A stretch of 64,000 nt of DNA from Otis tarda (taxonomy: Eukaryota > Chordata > Aves > Otidiformes > Otididae). Positions within the stretch are counted from its first letter, which is position 1. Every line of letters starts with the position of its first letter. Where the stretch lies: positions 36,487,803 through 36,551,802 of the forward strand of contig CM048591.1 in NCBI GenBank assembly GCA_026413225.1, in the 5' to 3' direction. The notes below the pieces were generated by a model that was not told the DNA's origin, did no database searches, and worked only from the letters and a program-made list of their open reading frames with translations. A program made the position numbers and the translations under genes. Below, in pieces: positions 1 to 11,900 of this stretch.

Positions 1-1840
1 TAAGTGGGAGATACTGGTCTACAAAGGTCTCTGATTTAGTCAGAGCACTGTCCACTCCACTGCTCACCATTTGCACCACACGACTTCCCAGGACAGTGCT
101 AATGCTGCCATTGACAACTGACTTGGTCATTTCTACGCTGTCTTGCATTGCTTCTTTAGTCTTGCCCACAACTCCAGTGATTGTGTGAGCAACAGTATCC
201 TTGGCACCAGTCACAGTGGTTGTTACAGCTTCTCTGGCTCCAACAACTACATCCTTGGCATTGGCAACAACCTGCCACAGGAAACAAGTTGGTTAACTAG
301 AAATATTTTCTAGGGAGAGCTACATAATCCAGGAAATACAAATTTATGCTAAAGCTTGTACGAAGTATTCATTATCTAGGCGAAGTTCTCCCTTGAACAC
401 ATATGTACAAGACAAAAACTATGACTGCCTTGCAGCCTTCAGGTCAGAACACTTCAGTGAACATACTTCAGGCACTATTTACTTCACACTGAACGGGAAA
501 GAGAAAGGACTCAAATTTTTGAAAAGATGTCCTCCAGTGAACAGCAACTACAGACAGAAGTGTCAAATGGTGGACAAATTAAAAAAAAAAACAAACCAAC
601 AAAACCCTCCCCCATAACCAACAAGGCTTAATGGCCTCCCAAGGCAACAAATAATTTACAGAAATACCTTTTACTTCCAAGCTGTGCTTCAGGTGTGGCT
701 TATTGAAATCTGTCCCCCTGTATTTTTAGTGATAAAAGAAAAGAGGAAAAGTGTATAGCTCTTCTGCTTAGCATGAAAAGGACTTACCTTGTCAGTGGGC
801 TGATTCAGTATAGGCAGTCTCTCTTCAATTTTGTCTAGACCTATACACGCATAGTTGTTGGCAACTACAACTATAAAAAGAAATTACAATAGTTGGTTTT
901 AATTTCTGGTTTTTTTTCCTTACTATAAACGACTCCAGTTGAGAATTCCTTTTGAGACAGAGCTCACACAACAATGCTCTTAAAGTAGTTGTCTCCCCTT
1001 TCCAGTAAGATTTGAGGCAGCAAAGCTCAAGAACAAGGCAGGTTTACAGTGCCAGAAAAAAAGCTCAATTGCAGGCAGACAAAATCCCTTCAATACTTTA
1101 ATACCAACTGTTAGAACAAGCTGAAACACCTGGCCTTTTGCCACGTCATGAAACCAGGCTCCTGGTTACAAACAGCCTTGTGACACAGCTGCCAAATTTA
1201 ACCACAAATGTTCTCCCTAAGAGAAAGTACAAAGTAGCATTTCAAACCAGGTGAAAGGTCAGGAAGGAGCTGAGCAAGAGGTTACATAACCATCTCGCAT
1301 GTCAGGAGGAGTCAGTCAGTTTAGTATTACAAAAGCTGGAATGTGGATTTTTTTGTTGTTGTTGTTATTGTTAAATCACACTCATCTGTAATCAGTTACT
1401 CAACAAGCCAGGCAACAGGTTCAGCTACCGGAAACAGCACTCCAGACCAGCATGACCATGCTAAACTGTAAGTGCATGCAAATAGATAAAGCAATCAGTT
1501 GAATTAAAGTTATCAATAGCTCCATCTTTTTCTTACTTTGTGGTTCCAGTTTCTGGATGATAGGCATAGCACTTGTCATGGCTACTGAAGTAATCGTCTT
1601 CACTCCTTTCTCTGCTATCTCACATACTGACTTCAGATAAGGATGGTTATCCTTTGTGGTGATGTAAGCCGTGGATACCATATCATAGGTGGAGCTCACC
1701 AAGGGAAGATTGACAACCCTCGATACAATATTCTGTTTAAAAGAAAAGGAGGTTAGTTGACTCCTGTATAGTTTTCTGAACTAGGCATGAACTATGGGGC
1801 TCAGATGTACCTGCTGTGGATCAATTGCTGCCAATGCCAT
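1..1840 (-). CDS. PLIN2: Perilipin-2 (adipophilin), N-terminal half, spliced, cut by window edge
   Basis: PLIN2 coats cytosolic lipid droplets, stabilising stored triacylglycerol and restricting lipase access. Reading on the minus strand, the coding exons are 1840-1811 (start codon 1840-1838, ten codons), 1732-1537, 870-788, and 271 to the window edge. Each has consensus AG acceptor and GT donor bases, and the phases join without a frame break. The joined protein starts [10 protein letters not shown], then carries the PAT-domain hallmark [13 protein letters not shown], then [34 protein letters not shown] and the 11-mer-repeat region ([28 protein letters not shown]). These follow the order of vertebrate PLIN2 rather than PLIN1 or PLIN3. 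The start codon has A at -3 and G at +4. Intron 2 is only 78 bp (1733-1810), with a CTAAC branch-like site. The C-terminal four-helix-bundle region lies outside the window. No break is seen. Confidence 0.97.
272..1536 (-). other. PLIN2: PLIN2 introns 4 (272-787) and 3 (871-1536)
   Basis: These are two ordinary introns between coding exons. Both begin GTAAG on the minus strand and end in pyrimidine tracts plus AG. A (TTG)n microsatellite sits at about 1350-1371 on the plus strand. I see no other gene or mobile element in them. Confidence 0.85.
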
Positions 1841-1867
1841 TTTTTCAGGTCTTGAATCGTACAGAGC

Positions 1868-3998
1868 CTGTGAAAGAAACATATCTGAGTTAGAGCATGC
1901 TCATATCCACTTAATGTAATCAACAGACTTGGAAACCAACAACCTTTTGTAATCAACCCCATTGATCAAAGGGATTAGGATGTTCACATTCTTGCATGCA
2001 GGAATTACATTTCACTGTATCAATTTAGAAATCCAAAACTCTGTTTCCCAATTGCTTTGTTTGGTTTAGGCAAGCAAGAGAAGCTTTGAAGTACAGCAGT
2101 TAATTGCAGAATTACCAAAGAGTTACTGACTGATGGATTAATTTATTTTTCTAGGAGAAATATACACACTTGGGCTTATCTTTTGAGCAAACAACAATGA
2201 AATGCCAGCAAACAAGTCACTAAAACTCTAGTTTAGGAGGCGTAAGTCAGATGAAGAAACCACCACTAGTATCTTTAATCACATTAGATCTGCTGCTGGC
2301 GTAAGGGAGTCAGCTTTGAATTTTAAGTCATCATAGCTGTCCACCTCTTGAAAATACATGGAAGACTGAGGTAAAGTACTCATTTCAGTAAACTCAGCCC
2401 AATTCTCACAAGTCATTACACTGAACTCAAGGAGTTCATTATCTCTAATGCCACACCTGATGCCCACGCAGGGCTCTCCCTGCTCAGCTTGCTCAAAAAT
2501 TAACATTCCTGTAACACACAGAGCATAGGACTTTCCCACCGCAGTAAGTAATTCTCTTTTATGCTAATTTAGACTTAATTATAACACATCCCACAATGAA
2601 ACAGGCTGGGGACATCAGCCATTCAACAAGCCTATGCTACTCAATTATTTTCCAACAGGTATTGCCACTGAGAAAATACCAACAGCTCTCCCCATATGAA
2701 CCCTATAAAAGCACAGAGGAGTATTGCAGTACCACTTCAGGAAAACACACAGAAGTGCACTGTCATCCTATGCACGTATGCGTTCTGCAAGAAGCACTTT
2801 TTGCATTGATAGTTTTATATGACACTTAAGTTCCAGAAGAACCTGCGTACATGGAGGCAATAGGAGGGCAAGCTAAAAGTCAGTCCTTAAAAGAACTGTG
2901 GTTTTGAAGGCCAACAGGAGTTTTCTTTCTCATACATAAGACAATATCAAAAGCAATGTGTCAAGATTCTGCCTGGGATCAAGTAAAACTCTTCCTCATT
3001 TGCATAACAGGGAACAAGCAGAAAGGCGTGCTGTTAATATTTTGCAGGCATATTTGCACATACTAACACACACGTGCCATAAGGTAACTAACGCGTGTAA
3101 TGAGATTAACCACTGTACACGGAACATACAAGCAGGGTTACAGCAGCGACAGAGGAATTTTCCTTCCATCTCTTGAGCACTGAAATACCCCCAGAAAGGC
3201 GCTGTGCTCCTCACATAGCATTAGGAGGCAGATTACTCAGAGCACAACCGAAGTTCACTTGGAACTGCAAAGCACGCTGTAGAAGAGGAGGAGAGGCTAA
3301 CAGCGCAGAACCCCGCCTCTGCAGGAAGAAAGGGCCCGTACTTTAAGGATTACTCAGTATTTGTACCGTGTCCCAAATGATCGAGCCACGCACAGCACGG
3401 ATGGGAATGTTAGTCACTAAAATAGGGGAATTCATACATGAACTTATTCCGCTCTTAAAGGCAGGGCAGGCCGCCAGATCCTGCACCGTTTCGGAGATCC
3501 CTTGAATAGTTTCAGCTCTGGCGAAAGTCAGATCCGCTCCCCCACAGCAGCCGGGCGAGATGCCCGAATCACAGCCCGGGGTACAAAACCAGATTTCGGA
3601 GGCAGCGTAAGACCCCGAACGGGAAAGTGAGGACAGGAAGCCACACCCCTCCCCGCTATGCAAAGAAGTTACAGGCCCGACAGCAGCACGACGGGCCGGG
3701 CGGAAGAGTCAAGCTGCTCGCCCTGGCTACCGGGGTGCCCAGGGGAGGAGCCCTGGCTTCCAGGTGCCACCAGGGACCGCGGCCCCGGGGACAGGGAGTC
3801 GGCAGGGCGAGCGCCGCGGGCCTTTCTGGCCCCTACCAAAACGCACCGGGATTTGGGGCGGGGGGACCGCAGGGGCGATGACGGAGGCAGCGGGCGGGGC
3901 CCCGCCGAGAGCGGCAGCCGCCGCTGGGCTCCACCATGTTGCGGAGTCGGCGGCGCGCTCCCGCCGCCCCGCTCACCCCCGCGGCCGGCCGTACTCAC
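1868..3998 (-). other. PLIN2: PLIN2 intron 1 (about 2.1 kb)
   Basis: The intron runs from the exon 1 donor GTGAGTAC (plus-strand 3991-3998) to the acceptor just above 1867. GC content rises toward the promoter. Short open frames in it show no protein similarity I recognise. Human PLIN2 also has a non-coding first exon followed by a long first intron. Confidence 0.8.
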
Positions 3999-4060
3999 CT
4001 CACCCAGGGAGGGAAGAGCCGGAGCCACCGCTGCCACCTGAAGCACGGGCGCCGCCGCTA
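3999..4060 (-). other. PLIN2: PLIN2 exon 1, 5' UTR
   Basis: The 3' edge is set by a strong donor (GGTGAG then GTGAGTAC on minus). The 5' edge is inferred as about 25-30 bp downstream of the TATA-like box at 4086-4093, near an initiator-like CCAGTTA around 4060. It would splice to the acceptor at 1868, adding 27 bases of UTR before the start codon. Confidence 0.65.
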
Positions 4061-4200
4061 ACTGGGGAGGCCTCGCCTCGCCCCGCTATTTATGGGGAGC
4101 GGCCGCGCGCCGCCCGCTCTCTCGCGAGAGGAGGGCGCGTCACCGCGGGAAGGATGGGGGGGGGGGGGGTGCGGTCCCTTTGCGGAGGTCACGTGTCCGG
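4061..4200 (-). promoter_or_regulatory. PLIN2: PLIN2 core and proximal promoter
   Basis: On minus, ATAAATAG (plus 4086-4093) is a TATA-like box. A homopolymer G run of 14 (plus strand, 4156-4169) lies about 65 bp further upstream. Beyond it is GTCACGTG (4188-4195), an E-box inside AGGTCACGTG that matches eight bases of the ten-base CLEAR/TFEB consensus and also contains a nuclear-receptor half-site, AGGTCA. Use of these sites is inferred from sequence only. Confidence 0.55.
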
Positions 4201-4339
4201 AGGGGAGGGCACCGCCTCATCCGAAACCGGGTTTCGTAAGGGAAGCTGGTGTCCGACTGCTCCGTCGGGGCACCGGTCCTTCGTACTTCAGCACGCAGGG
4301 GCCAGACGGAGCGGCTGATCCAGGCTTTCAGAGGAGGAA

Positions 4340-7300
4340 CGCGGGCCCTCAGGCTGCCCCTGCCAGCAACAGACGGGCTACGGACAAAACCTTCTCTCCT
4401 GCAGATCTTCCGGCTCTTCTAACTCGGGAGAAAAAAAATAAACAAAAAAAAAACCCAAAACAAAAAGCACAAGGCGAGAGTTTTGGCCGTGTGACATGTT
4501 GGTCTTAAATTCAGGCAGCCGCACACCCCTAAGCAGGCTTTCTGCTCGGGAAGGCAGACGAGCGCTGTGGGTTCGGTTCGGCGTGCTCGCAGATGACCGT
4601 CTCGGAAGGTTTGAACATGCATTTGGCCTGCTGTGACTTCCGTGACGCCAAAGCCGCACTTCACTTTTAACCTAAAAACAAATGAGATGCACATCACAGT
4701 TAGGGATATGAGACCGGCAGGGACAAACAGTTGTGGGCAAGGGTCCAAATTCATATTTGCAATAAAAGCAGTATTTAGCCTGTTGTAGCGACAGGGTGTC
4801 AGAACAGAACAGCCTGACAAGAAAGGTTCAGGCCTCAAGGGTAGTCATGCACTACAAACGTGTACAAACAAATTCTACTTCAGCCAGTCATTTTCACACA
4901 AGTATTTTTCCTAAAGGAAACTTTAACTTCCTTCCCAGAAAACTTTATTGTTTTAATGATTAAAATTTACAACAAACCACCTTATCTCTAAGTCACAGAG
5001 TACAAAGGTTCCTTTATGCTCTTTCTGCTCCCTAAACACAAGTGAGCCATACAGATTCTGTTTTAACTTCTACTGCTTAAAACAAATAGACCTCTTTTTC
5101 TGCTCAACAATGTGACAGGACAACAAATTCCACCAGTACAGAGCAACACAGTAAGAAATACAATTATCTGCCCAGGACAGGGGAAGAAGGCACCCTTCCT
5201 CATTGGACTGACCGCCAAGAAAATTCGGAGCTCTATATACAAGGAAGAGAAGACTTCTTGCAAAGCCTTGGTAGCAAAATATACAAGCTATCTATTCTTA
5301 TCATTTACTTATTATGTATATTCACATGGTATAGTATTACCAAATGTCCTTTGCCTACTGCCAGAGAGATTCTGACCTTTGTTCCCACTGAATGCTATCT
5401 TCCCAAGGTGGGGGAGAGGGTATCTTTTTTTTCCAGCCTGTTTCAAGAAGATGTTCCCAGAATGGTCAGTCAGTTTACTTCTGCAAATAAATAACTTCTC
5501 TCTTCTCATGCCAGAGCAGAACAGATAGAAGACTATTCTGGAATAAAACGGGAATTTTCACGTCTCTGAACTGCCTTAGTATGCCTCTATTAGGATGCAT
5601 ACCAAACACTTTACAGGCACTCCACTCTTTTCCTTACATTTTTGTTATCCGAGACCTCTTTTTGTTTCTCATTCAGTCATGCGGCTTCTCAAGTGTAAAA
5701 CATTAAATTAATCCATGACAACCACAAAATTAATTAACCCCTTTTGTCAGGGGTGTCTGTACTGAGAAGTCTAGAGTGTTCCAGAGATTTTAGTTACTAA
5801 TATGTATCACCACTATTTGTAGTACAGAAACACTGGTGATTCATGCAGCCCAGTAACATACTCCGTGAGAATGGAAAAATTAGAGATAGTATTAACCCTT
5901 CAACAGTCCTTAGCCGGCTAACAATTCAGATTCTGGACATGTACTTATTCACAGCCAGGTCCTTTTCTATATTTGATTAACTCAGAGAGGCTTATCCAAA
6001 ATTCTGAAAAACTAGAAATTTGCCTTCTGAGAACCTTGTCTTGGTAACAGACATGGGAAGGGGGAGATAAAGGCAGGGGAGAAGGAGGCGAGGGTGTTAC
6101 CTCTGGGGTGGACCAAATTCCTCAAATATCTTAAAACAGAGGTAGGTGTGATCCCAGATAAGGCTAAAGAAGAGAAAGGCAGGACAGCAGTAGTAACAGA
6201 TAACACAAAAGCATGCCACACCAGCCATTGCTTAAGAGGAAGGCAATAATAGTATACTCTACCCCTTCTTTTCCACAGGGCAAAGGTTAGGACACATTAG
6301 GACATTCATCTATCCAAGTCTATTTAATTCACATTTCAGAATAGAAGTCAACCTACCTATCCTTAACTCCAGGAAAAAAAAAAAAAGCATAAAATTACAT
6401 ATCAGACAATAAACATATCTATCCTCTGGTGCATCTCTTCTGAACTCATTATAATATCCCCCACGACAGGGAATAGCTCAGGTTTCAGCCTCACAAGCTT
6501 TGCAACATATCTTTGCCAGAGATAGCAGCAGCAGATAGGATTCGAGGCCTCCAGCTCTTCTTAAGACCTTAGTACAGCAGAGAGGAGGGTCTGCGCTCCT
6601 CTTGCTCCAGTGTCAGAACCCAGTGTGAGCTGGTGGCTTTCCAGCAGCTGGGAGCCATGGGGACTCCCCATGGGGGGCAACAGCACTGGGGCCAGGTCCC
6701 ACCACCCCGACCAGGAGCAAGGCAGCCAGGGTTGGGGGTGGGTGGCTGGGGGCCCCATGGCATGGGGGAGGCCCTTGGGGAGGCTGTGTCAGTGCCATCA
6801 GGGCCCTGACAGACAGTTCCAGCTGGTTGCAGGTACTTTCACTCAGCTATGAACCTCACAAGACCAGGGTATCAGCTGTTCACTGACAAGGTGACAGAAA
6901 GGCCAAATGAGAGAACAGTGATAATGTCTGTAGGGACCTGAGTGGGCTGACAGATACTATTCCTTTAAGAACAAGTTTAATCTAATGATGCCGAGCCAGA
7001 GCAGCTAGAGCACCAGTGTTTTGGCAAGATTTGATACAAGGATCTGCACTTGGCCTCACAGCCAGTGGATGGAGGGATATCCTGGCGGTCAAAAATGGGG
7101 CAGTGAGAGCTCTCCCAGCAAATCAAAGCTACTTTAAATAAAAGTAGGCATGCTTCCACATCAAGATAGCTAACCAAAGTCTTTACTTAGTCTTCAGGAT
7201 AACTGTTCAAAGCAGTGAAGTGGTGACATACTCTTAACCACATTACGAGAAACTATCCATGCTCTTGTCCTGCATAACAGAAGAGTGGCTCTTCGGAGTT

Positions 7301-8353
7301 GTCAAGAAAGCATGTCCAGTCTCAGCCTTAGGAATATGGCAGGCTTTAAAGGACTGCTTCCAGCTACAGTTTGAGACTGCCTGGAGTGAGCTAGAACCAC
7401 AAGAAAACTCTGACATGCCTTCTCTGCCTCAAGTTCTGGTGGTACCAGCACTGCAGGAGTTCTCAGCAGTCAGGATTACTGTAGGGATGCAAAGAAAAAT
7501 AAGGTGTTCAGAACTGCGAAAAAGAGATGGTTCAGGTTCCATAACATAATAATCAAATAAATTAATTATAATGCTTCTTCTGGCCTTAAAGATTTCTAAC
7601 ATTTAAAGCATGTTTTTCTTTTCCATGTTTATAAATGTTGCTTTGTTATGTGAGATGCAAGTGATTCTGTTGAACTGGGAATCAACATACTTGTGTTGGA
7701 CACCCAGAGACTGCTGTCTGTGAAACAACACAACTGTCACAGCTATCTTCCCTCTGCTTTCTCACTTTTCCCCTTTCTTTCCAATCCCACAGTAATCCAT
7801 GTCTAGGCTTTGTAATCCTGCCTTGCACCATTCTGTCTTTGGACTTGCAACTAACTCCTTATCTACTTAAGCTGTCTATCTACCTTACATCTTGGTTTTG
7901 GGGTTAAGCCTTTGATATGTTCCTGTATGAAAAGCTTTCCCCTGGTCTTGGTTAATCACATCAATAGTTTCCCTGCTGTGTCTCACTTGGCTTTTCACTC
8001 TCCAGAAGAGGATATCAGGTTTGTGAGGCATGATCCTACTCCTGTGAATCCACACTAATTGTCTTCCCAAAGAATAGCATCCTTATTCTGCTCTGCCCAA
8101 AAGTTAAACATTCTCACCTTTTGTTTCCGAGCAGCATGATCTGCCGGTTTTCTCTACAACATACTCCACTTCCTCTGAAGGTACTTATCTTCTGAGGTGT
8201 CTTATCTCTTGTTAGCTGTCCGAAGATCTTTACCTCTTACCTCGTCAGCTGTTACCCTGACATCTGATTCAAAAGTGAGGAATTGGGTAAAAGGCAATTC
8301 CCCTCTGAACACTGGAAGAAAGGCAAAGGCAAGCAAAAGTTACAGTCAGAGAG
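4340..8353. other. Intergenic, unannotated single-copy-looking DNA
   Basis: AT-rich sequence upstream of PLIN2, with an A-rich low-complexity stretch at about 4429-4462. I see no gene or recognisable mobile element apart from the GC-rich patch at 6575-6835 listed separately. Open frames here are all under 140 codons and look like chance. Confidence 0.6.
6575..6835. other. Isolated GC-rich patch of unknown origin
   Basis: About 260 bp rich in GGG and CCC runs (for example CATGGGGACTCCCCATGGGG around 6657-6676), within AT-rich surroundings. It has very few CpGs, so it is not a CpG island. Open frames on both strands are short and unrecognised. It could be a fragment of an old retroelement or exapted DNA. 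Confidence 0.35.
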
Positions 8354-8358
8354 GTACT

Positions 8359-8849
8359 TGTCATGATTTAGCCCCAACTCAGCAGCTAAAATACCACAGT
8401 CACTTACTCACTCCCCCCTTACCACCCCCCACAAGGGTATGGGGAAGAGAACTGGGAAAGAAAAGAAGGCAAAACTCATAGGTTGAGATAAAAACAGTTT
8501 AAGAGAACAACAGAGGGAAAGAAAAAATATCTTATAAAAAAAAAACAAAACCAGAAAATACTGAAGCACATAATATACAGCAGCTCACAGCAGATCCTGA
8601 CACCCAGCTTCCTCCCAAGTAGTAAAAACTGCCCCTCAGCACAGTCTCCACTTACATACTGAGCATGATGTCCCATGGGTGGAACCCCATTAGCCCATTA
8701 GCCCTTTGGCTAATTTGGGTAAACTTATCTCAGCTGTTGGCTAACTAGTAAACTATCCCAGCTGTGTCCCCCAGCCACAGGGGCCACCAGCTCCAGTTCC
8801 TCTCCCAGCTCAGGTGAAAATTAACTCTATCCTAGCCAGAACCAGGACA
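8359..8849 (-). mobile_element. Solo LTR, avian ERV (likely ERVL-like), 491 bp
   Basis: Flanked by a perfect 5-bp target duplication, GTACT (8354-8358 and 8850-8854). Read on minus, it begins TGTCCTGGTTCTGGC and ends AAATCATGACA, giving the TG...CA ends of an LTR. The opening followed by GGATAGAGTTAA is typical of a common avian ERV LTR group, and 5-bp duplications fit ERVL-type integrases. No internal retroviral sequence adjoins it, so it is a solo LTR left by LTR-LTR recombination. Confidence 0.85.
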
Positions 8850-8923
8850 GTACTATTGCCCATGCAGTGAGTATGAACCACTCCCACAACAGATATGACA
8901 TGTTTAATTCAGACAGAAGAAGA

Positions 8924-8982
8924 GGGAAAGGGACCAACTCATGTCTGCTTCAGAGGGACAGAGAGTCAATTACCCATGTCTA
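8924..8982 (+). repeat. Dispersed 59-bp repeat, copy A
   Basis: Aligns without gaps to 12003-12061 in the same orientation, with about six mismatches in 59 positions. Similarity continues weakly into the flanks after an 11-12 bp length difference. It is not part of a CR1 or LTR that I recognise. Confidence 0.65.
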
Positions 8983-11900
8983 TATACTGTACATGAAATT
9001 TTTATTCATTTGGCTGCTATGGGTTGCCTATAACCCTTCCAGATGTCCTCAGAAAGCTAGGCAGCAACGTGCTGTTATGGTAAAACACAGCAGCTTCGGG
9101 AAGATCACAGCAAGCCTTCATGTCTCATGTGACATATGTGTTATAACTCCCATCAGTCCACATATAGCCCTGTAGTTTTCAGGCTTTACATAGTCAAACA
9201 CACTAGGGGTGGCCATGACAGAAGTTATCAATAATGTAGCCTGTTTTGAAAGATAAATTACTTCATAATTACATACTAGCAGAAAGAAAAATGAATGTCC
9301 TAGGTATTTGGCAATTATCCAGGTACCATCAGTTAAACAATACAGCAAGTTTTTTATTGATGTTAACATGATCCTGTAATTGGTTAATTGTATTGCATCA
9401 CCCAGGAGATGCAATTAGAGGTGAGGATTTTGTTATGGTAGATGCAACAGAAACACAGGACAAAAACATCCAGGTCCCGTTCTAGAACTAAGGAATAGAT
9501 ATATTATTGCTAGAAGATAAAGAACAGCAAATTACAAGGATTTAAACTATGGAACTATCGTATTCAATGCAACTGAGAGCAGAGATATGTAACTGTCTAA
9601 CCATGGGGACATGTCTGAAGTCATAATTTATAGCTGCCTAAAAGCTGCAGCAGAAACTGTTCTGCTATCCAGAGGCCAGAGAAATTTGTTCTTAAGCCCT
9701 TCTGACAAGGACATGCCTCCTTCACATGCCGCACACTTGCTTAGAAGAGGGCACAGAGCAAGGGAATTACAGTTAGTATTGCGAAATCTGTGGTACTGAA
9801 AAAGCCCAACAGTTTTCTGACTGCTTTGCACTTTTCTTAAGAAATCAGCATTCCAAAAATGTTTCTGTGTATTTATGTAAAGTTATGGCTTATTCCTCTT
9901 TGAGAATATGATACTGTTCCATCAACAGTCAGTGCTGTAGCCGTTCATAGTTATCATCAGTGATAACAGTAACATTCAAGAATTCTCCACATGATGCATT
10001 TAAAGAGTCCCTGGAAGACAGTCCTTTCAGTATTAACCTGGTGAGTTTCATATAATTTCATTTTCAGGGAATTTAGTCAGGCTTTTACAATTATAACAGT
10101 AGATCTAAACCACAGACTCCTTCCTAGGCAATAAAATTGTTATGTATTTACTAAGCTGCATAGAATAATAGTTACCATTTGCACTTGACCGATGTCATAG
10201 GAACACTGGGTACAATACATTAAATGGATTGTGCTATGATGACATTACCAGTCTGTTATGCTACTCCAATACCCTCACTCATTTCCACTTCACCAAAATG
10301 CCTGTTTTCCTCTGTACACTATGTCCGTGAGTACCATCATTGCCTATATGTAAGGTGATCTTCTCAGCCAGGATTTATAACATAACCAGAGAACACTCTA
10401 TTGGTTGTTTTCAAGGCATTCTAATGTGGATGTTATTTTTAAGAGTGCACTGCCATTTCAGCAGACATCTGTGGGTCTGGGAAGGACAAGGGGTTGAAGA
10501 ATAATTTAATATTGGTAATTGCTTGGCTAGAGATGTGTTCTCATATTAAAGATTAGTACATTCTAGACAACAGACAGATAAGAAAAACCTGTTTCTGTAT
10601 GGTGCTTTACTTGTCAATTGGTAGTGGAACACAAGTAACATTCAACAACTGTCATGCTTGCTCAAGAACCCCTCAGGCTGGTGAAGGCTGTATTATCTAA
10701 AAGCAACAGTGAGAAATTTTAATAAATCAGAACAACAGTTTATTAAGTGTGGTTGCTGGTCTGTTGAATTTCATTTTGGTATTGGTAGGAATTATTGTGA
10801 TGGAAAACTACGATACTTCTGAAGACAGTGGCTTAAAGTGTCAGGGATCAAAGAGTCAAACTACTTGTTAAGTGAAAAAAAAGTCATGAGTCGAGGGTGA
10901 CCTCAACCACGCAGGCAGTGCCCTCAGTGACAGGGTATAATCTCACCGGGTCTGTCTGAACAGGGTACCCAAGCAGGATCAGGTTCAGATTGATGATGAT
11001 AACAGGTCCCATCAACAGTGTAGTAATCATCAGATAAGGTAAAGTAATGCATCAGGTTTTAGGTGAAGTCAGGAAATCCAAACAATTCAGGAGCAATGGA
11101 AGACACATGATGACAATGACTCTAGGTCAGCTAATGGGATAACAGTTATCCTAGAAAGAGAAGGCTAGAAGACACATTAATAGATCATTGTTTCACTCTC
11201 CTGTCTGGAAGGAAGAACAATAGTATCTGTCATTTCTGACAGAAATCTGTTAAACCTGTTTTGAAGACCCTCTAACAATGGAAGTTTCACATCACACACA
11301 AGCAATATGTGTCCTACCATTTATAAGGTTTCCTTAATGTTTATGCTGCGTTTTCCCAATGCATTTCAAGCTCATTTGTGCCTCTTCTGTCCCCTGTCAA
11401 TACTACAATATTGGCCTCTGTCCTAGTATTAAAGCAATAATGACCACATAGAGCTAGCCTGCAATCTGTTATAACTCTCAGAGTCTTCCCTGAAGAACAC
11501 CTGCCTAACAAATTGTTCATTGTCTAGTACCTGTGTAGATATTTCAATATCAGACAACATCCTGCATTCAGTTTTAGTAAATTTTATCCTATTTTTTTAA
11601 TTCAGACCATATCTTCAGTATCTCCAATAAGCCAAGTTCATTTTGAAATCTGATGCTTTCCTTCATATTTCAAGTTATTTATAGTGGATTCTATTTCCTT
11701 GTTTCAAGAGGACGACTGCCAATGTAACATAATACTTCAGACAGAGTAACATTCAGATGCCCTTCCTAAGTGTGCAGTGAGTTACCAGGGTTTTCCGTAA
11801 CACCTAGTACTATGAATCATGTAACTCCTGACCTTCGCAACATGACAAGGTGTGACTGAGATTATTCATTACATTATCTACGCTCTTTCTTAAAAGAAAA

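Larger units (their letters stand above)
3540..4330. promoter_or_regulatory. PLIN2: CpG island over the PLIN2 promoter
   Basis: GC and CpG density rise sharply compared with the AT-rich DNA on both sides. The island covers PLIN2 exon 1, the start of intron 1 and the upstream promoter. Open frames of 120 to 180 codons on both strands here follow from the scarcity of stop codons in GC-rich DNA and are not genes. Confidence 0.85.

Noticed and set aside
3627..4508. Overlapping frames of up to 184 codons in the PLIN2 CpG island
   Set aside because: Open on both strands at once, rich in Pro, Arg and Gly from GC composition, and overlapping the promoter and non-coding exon.
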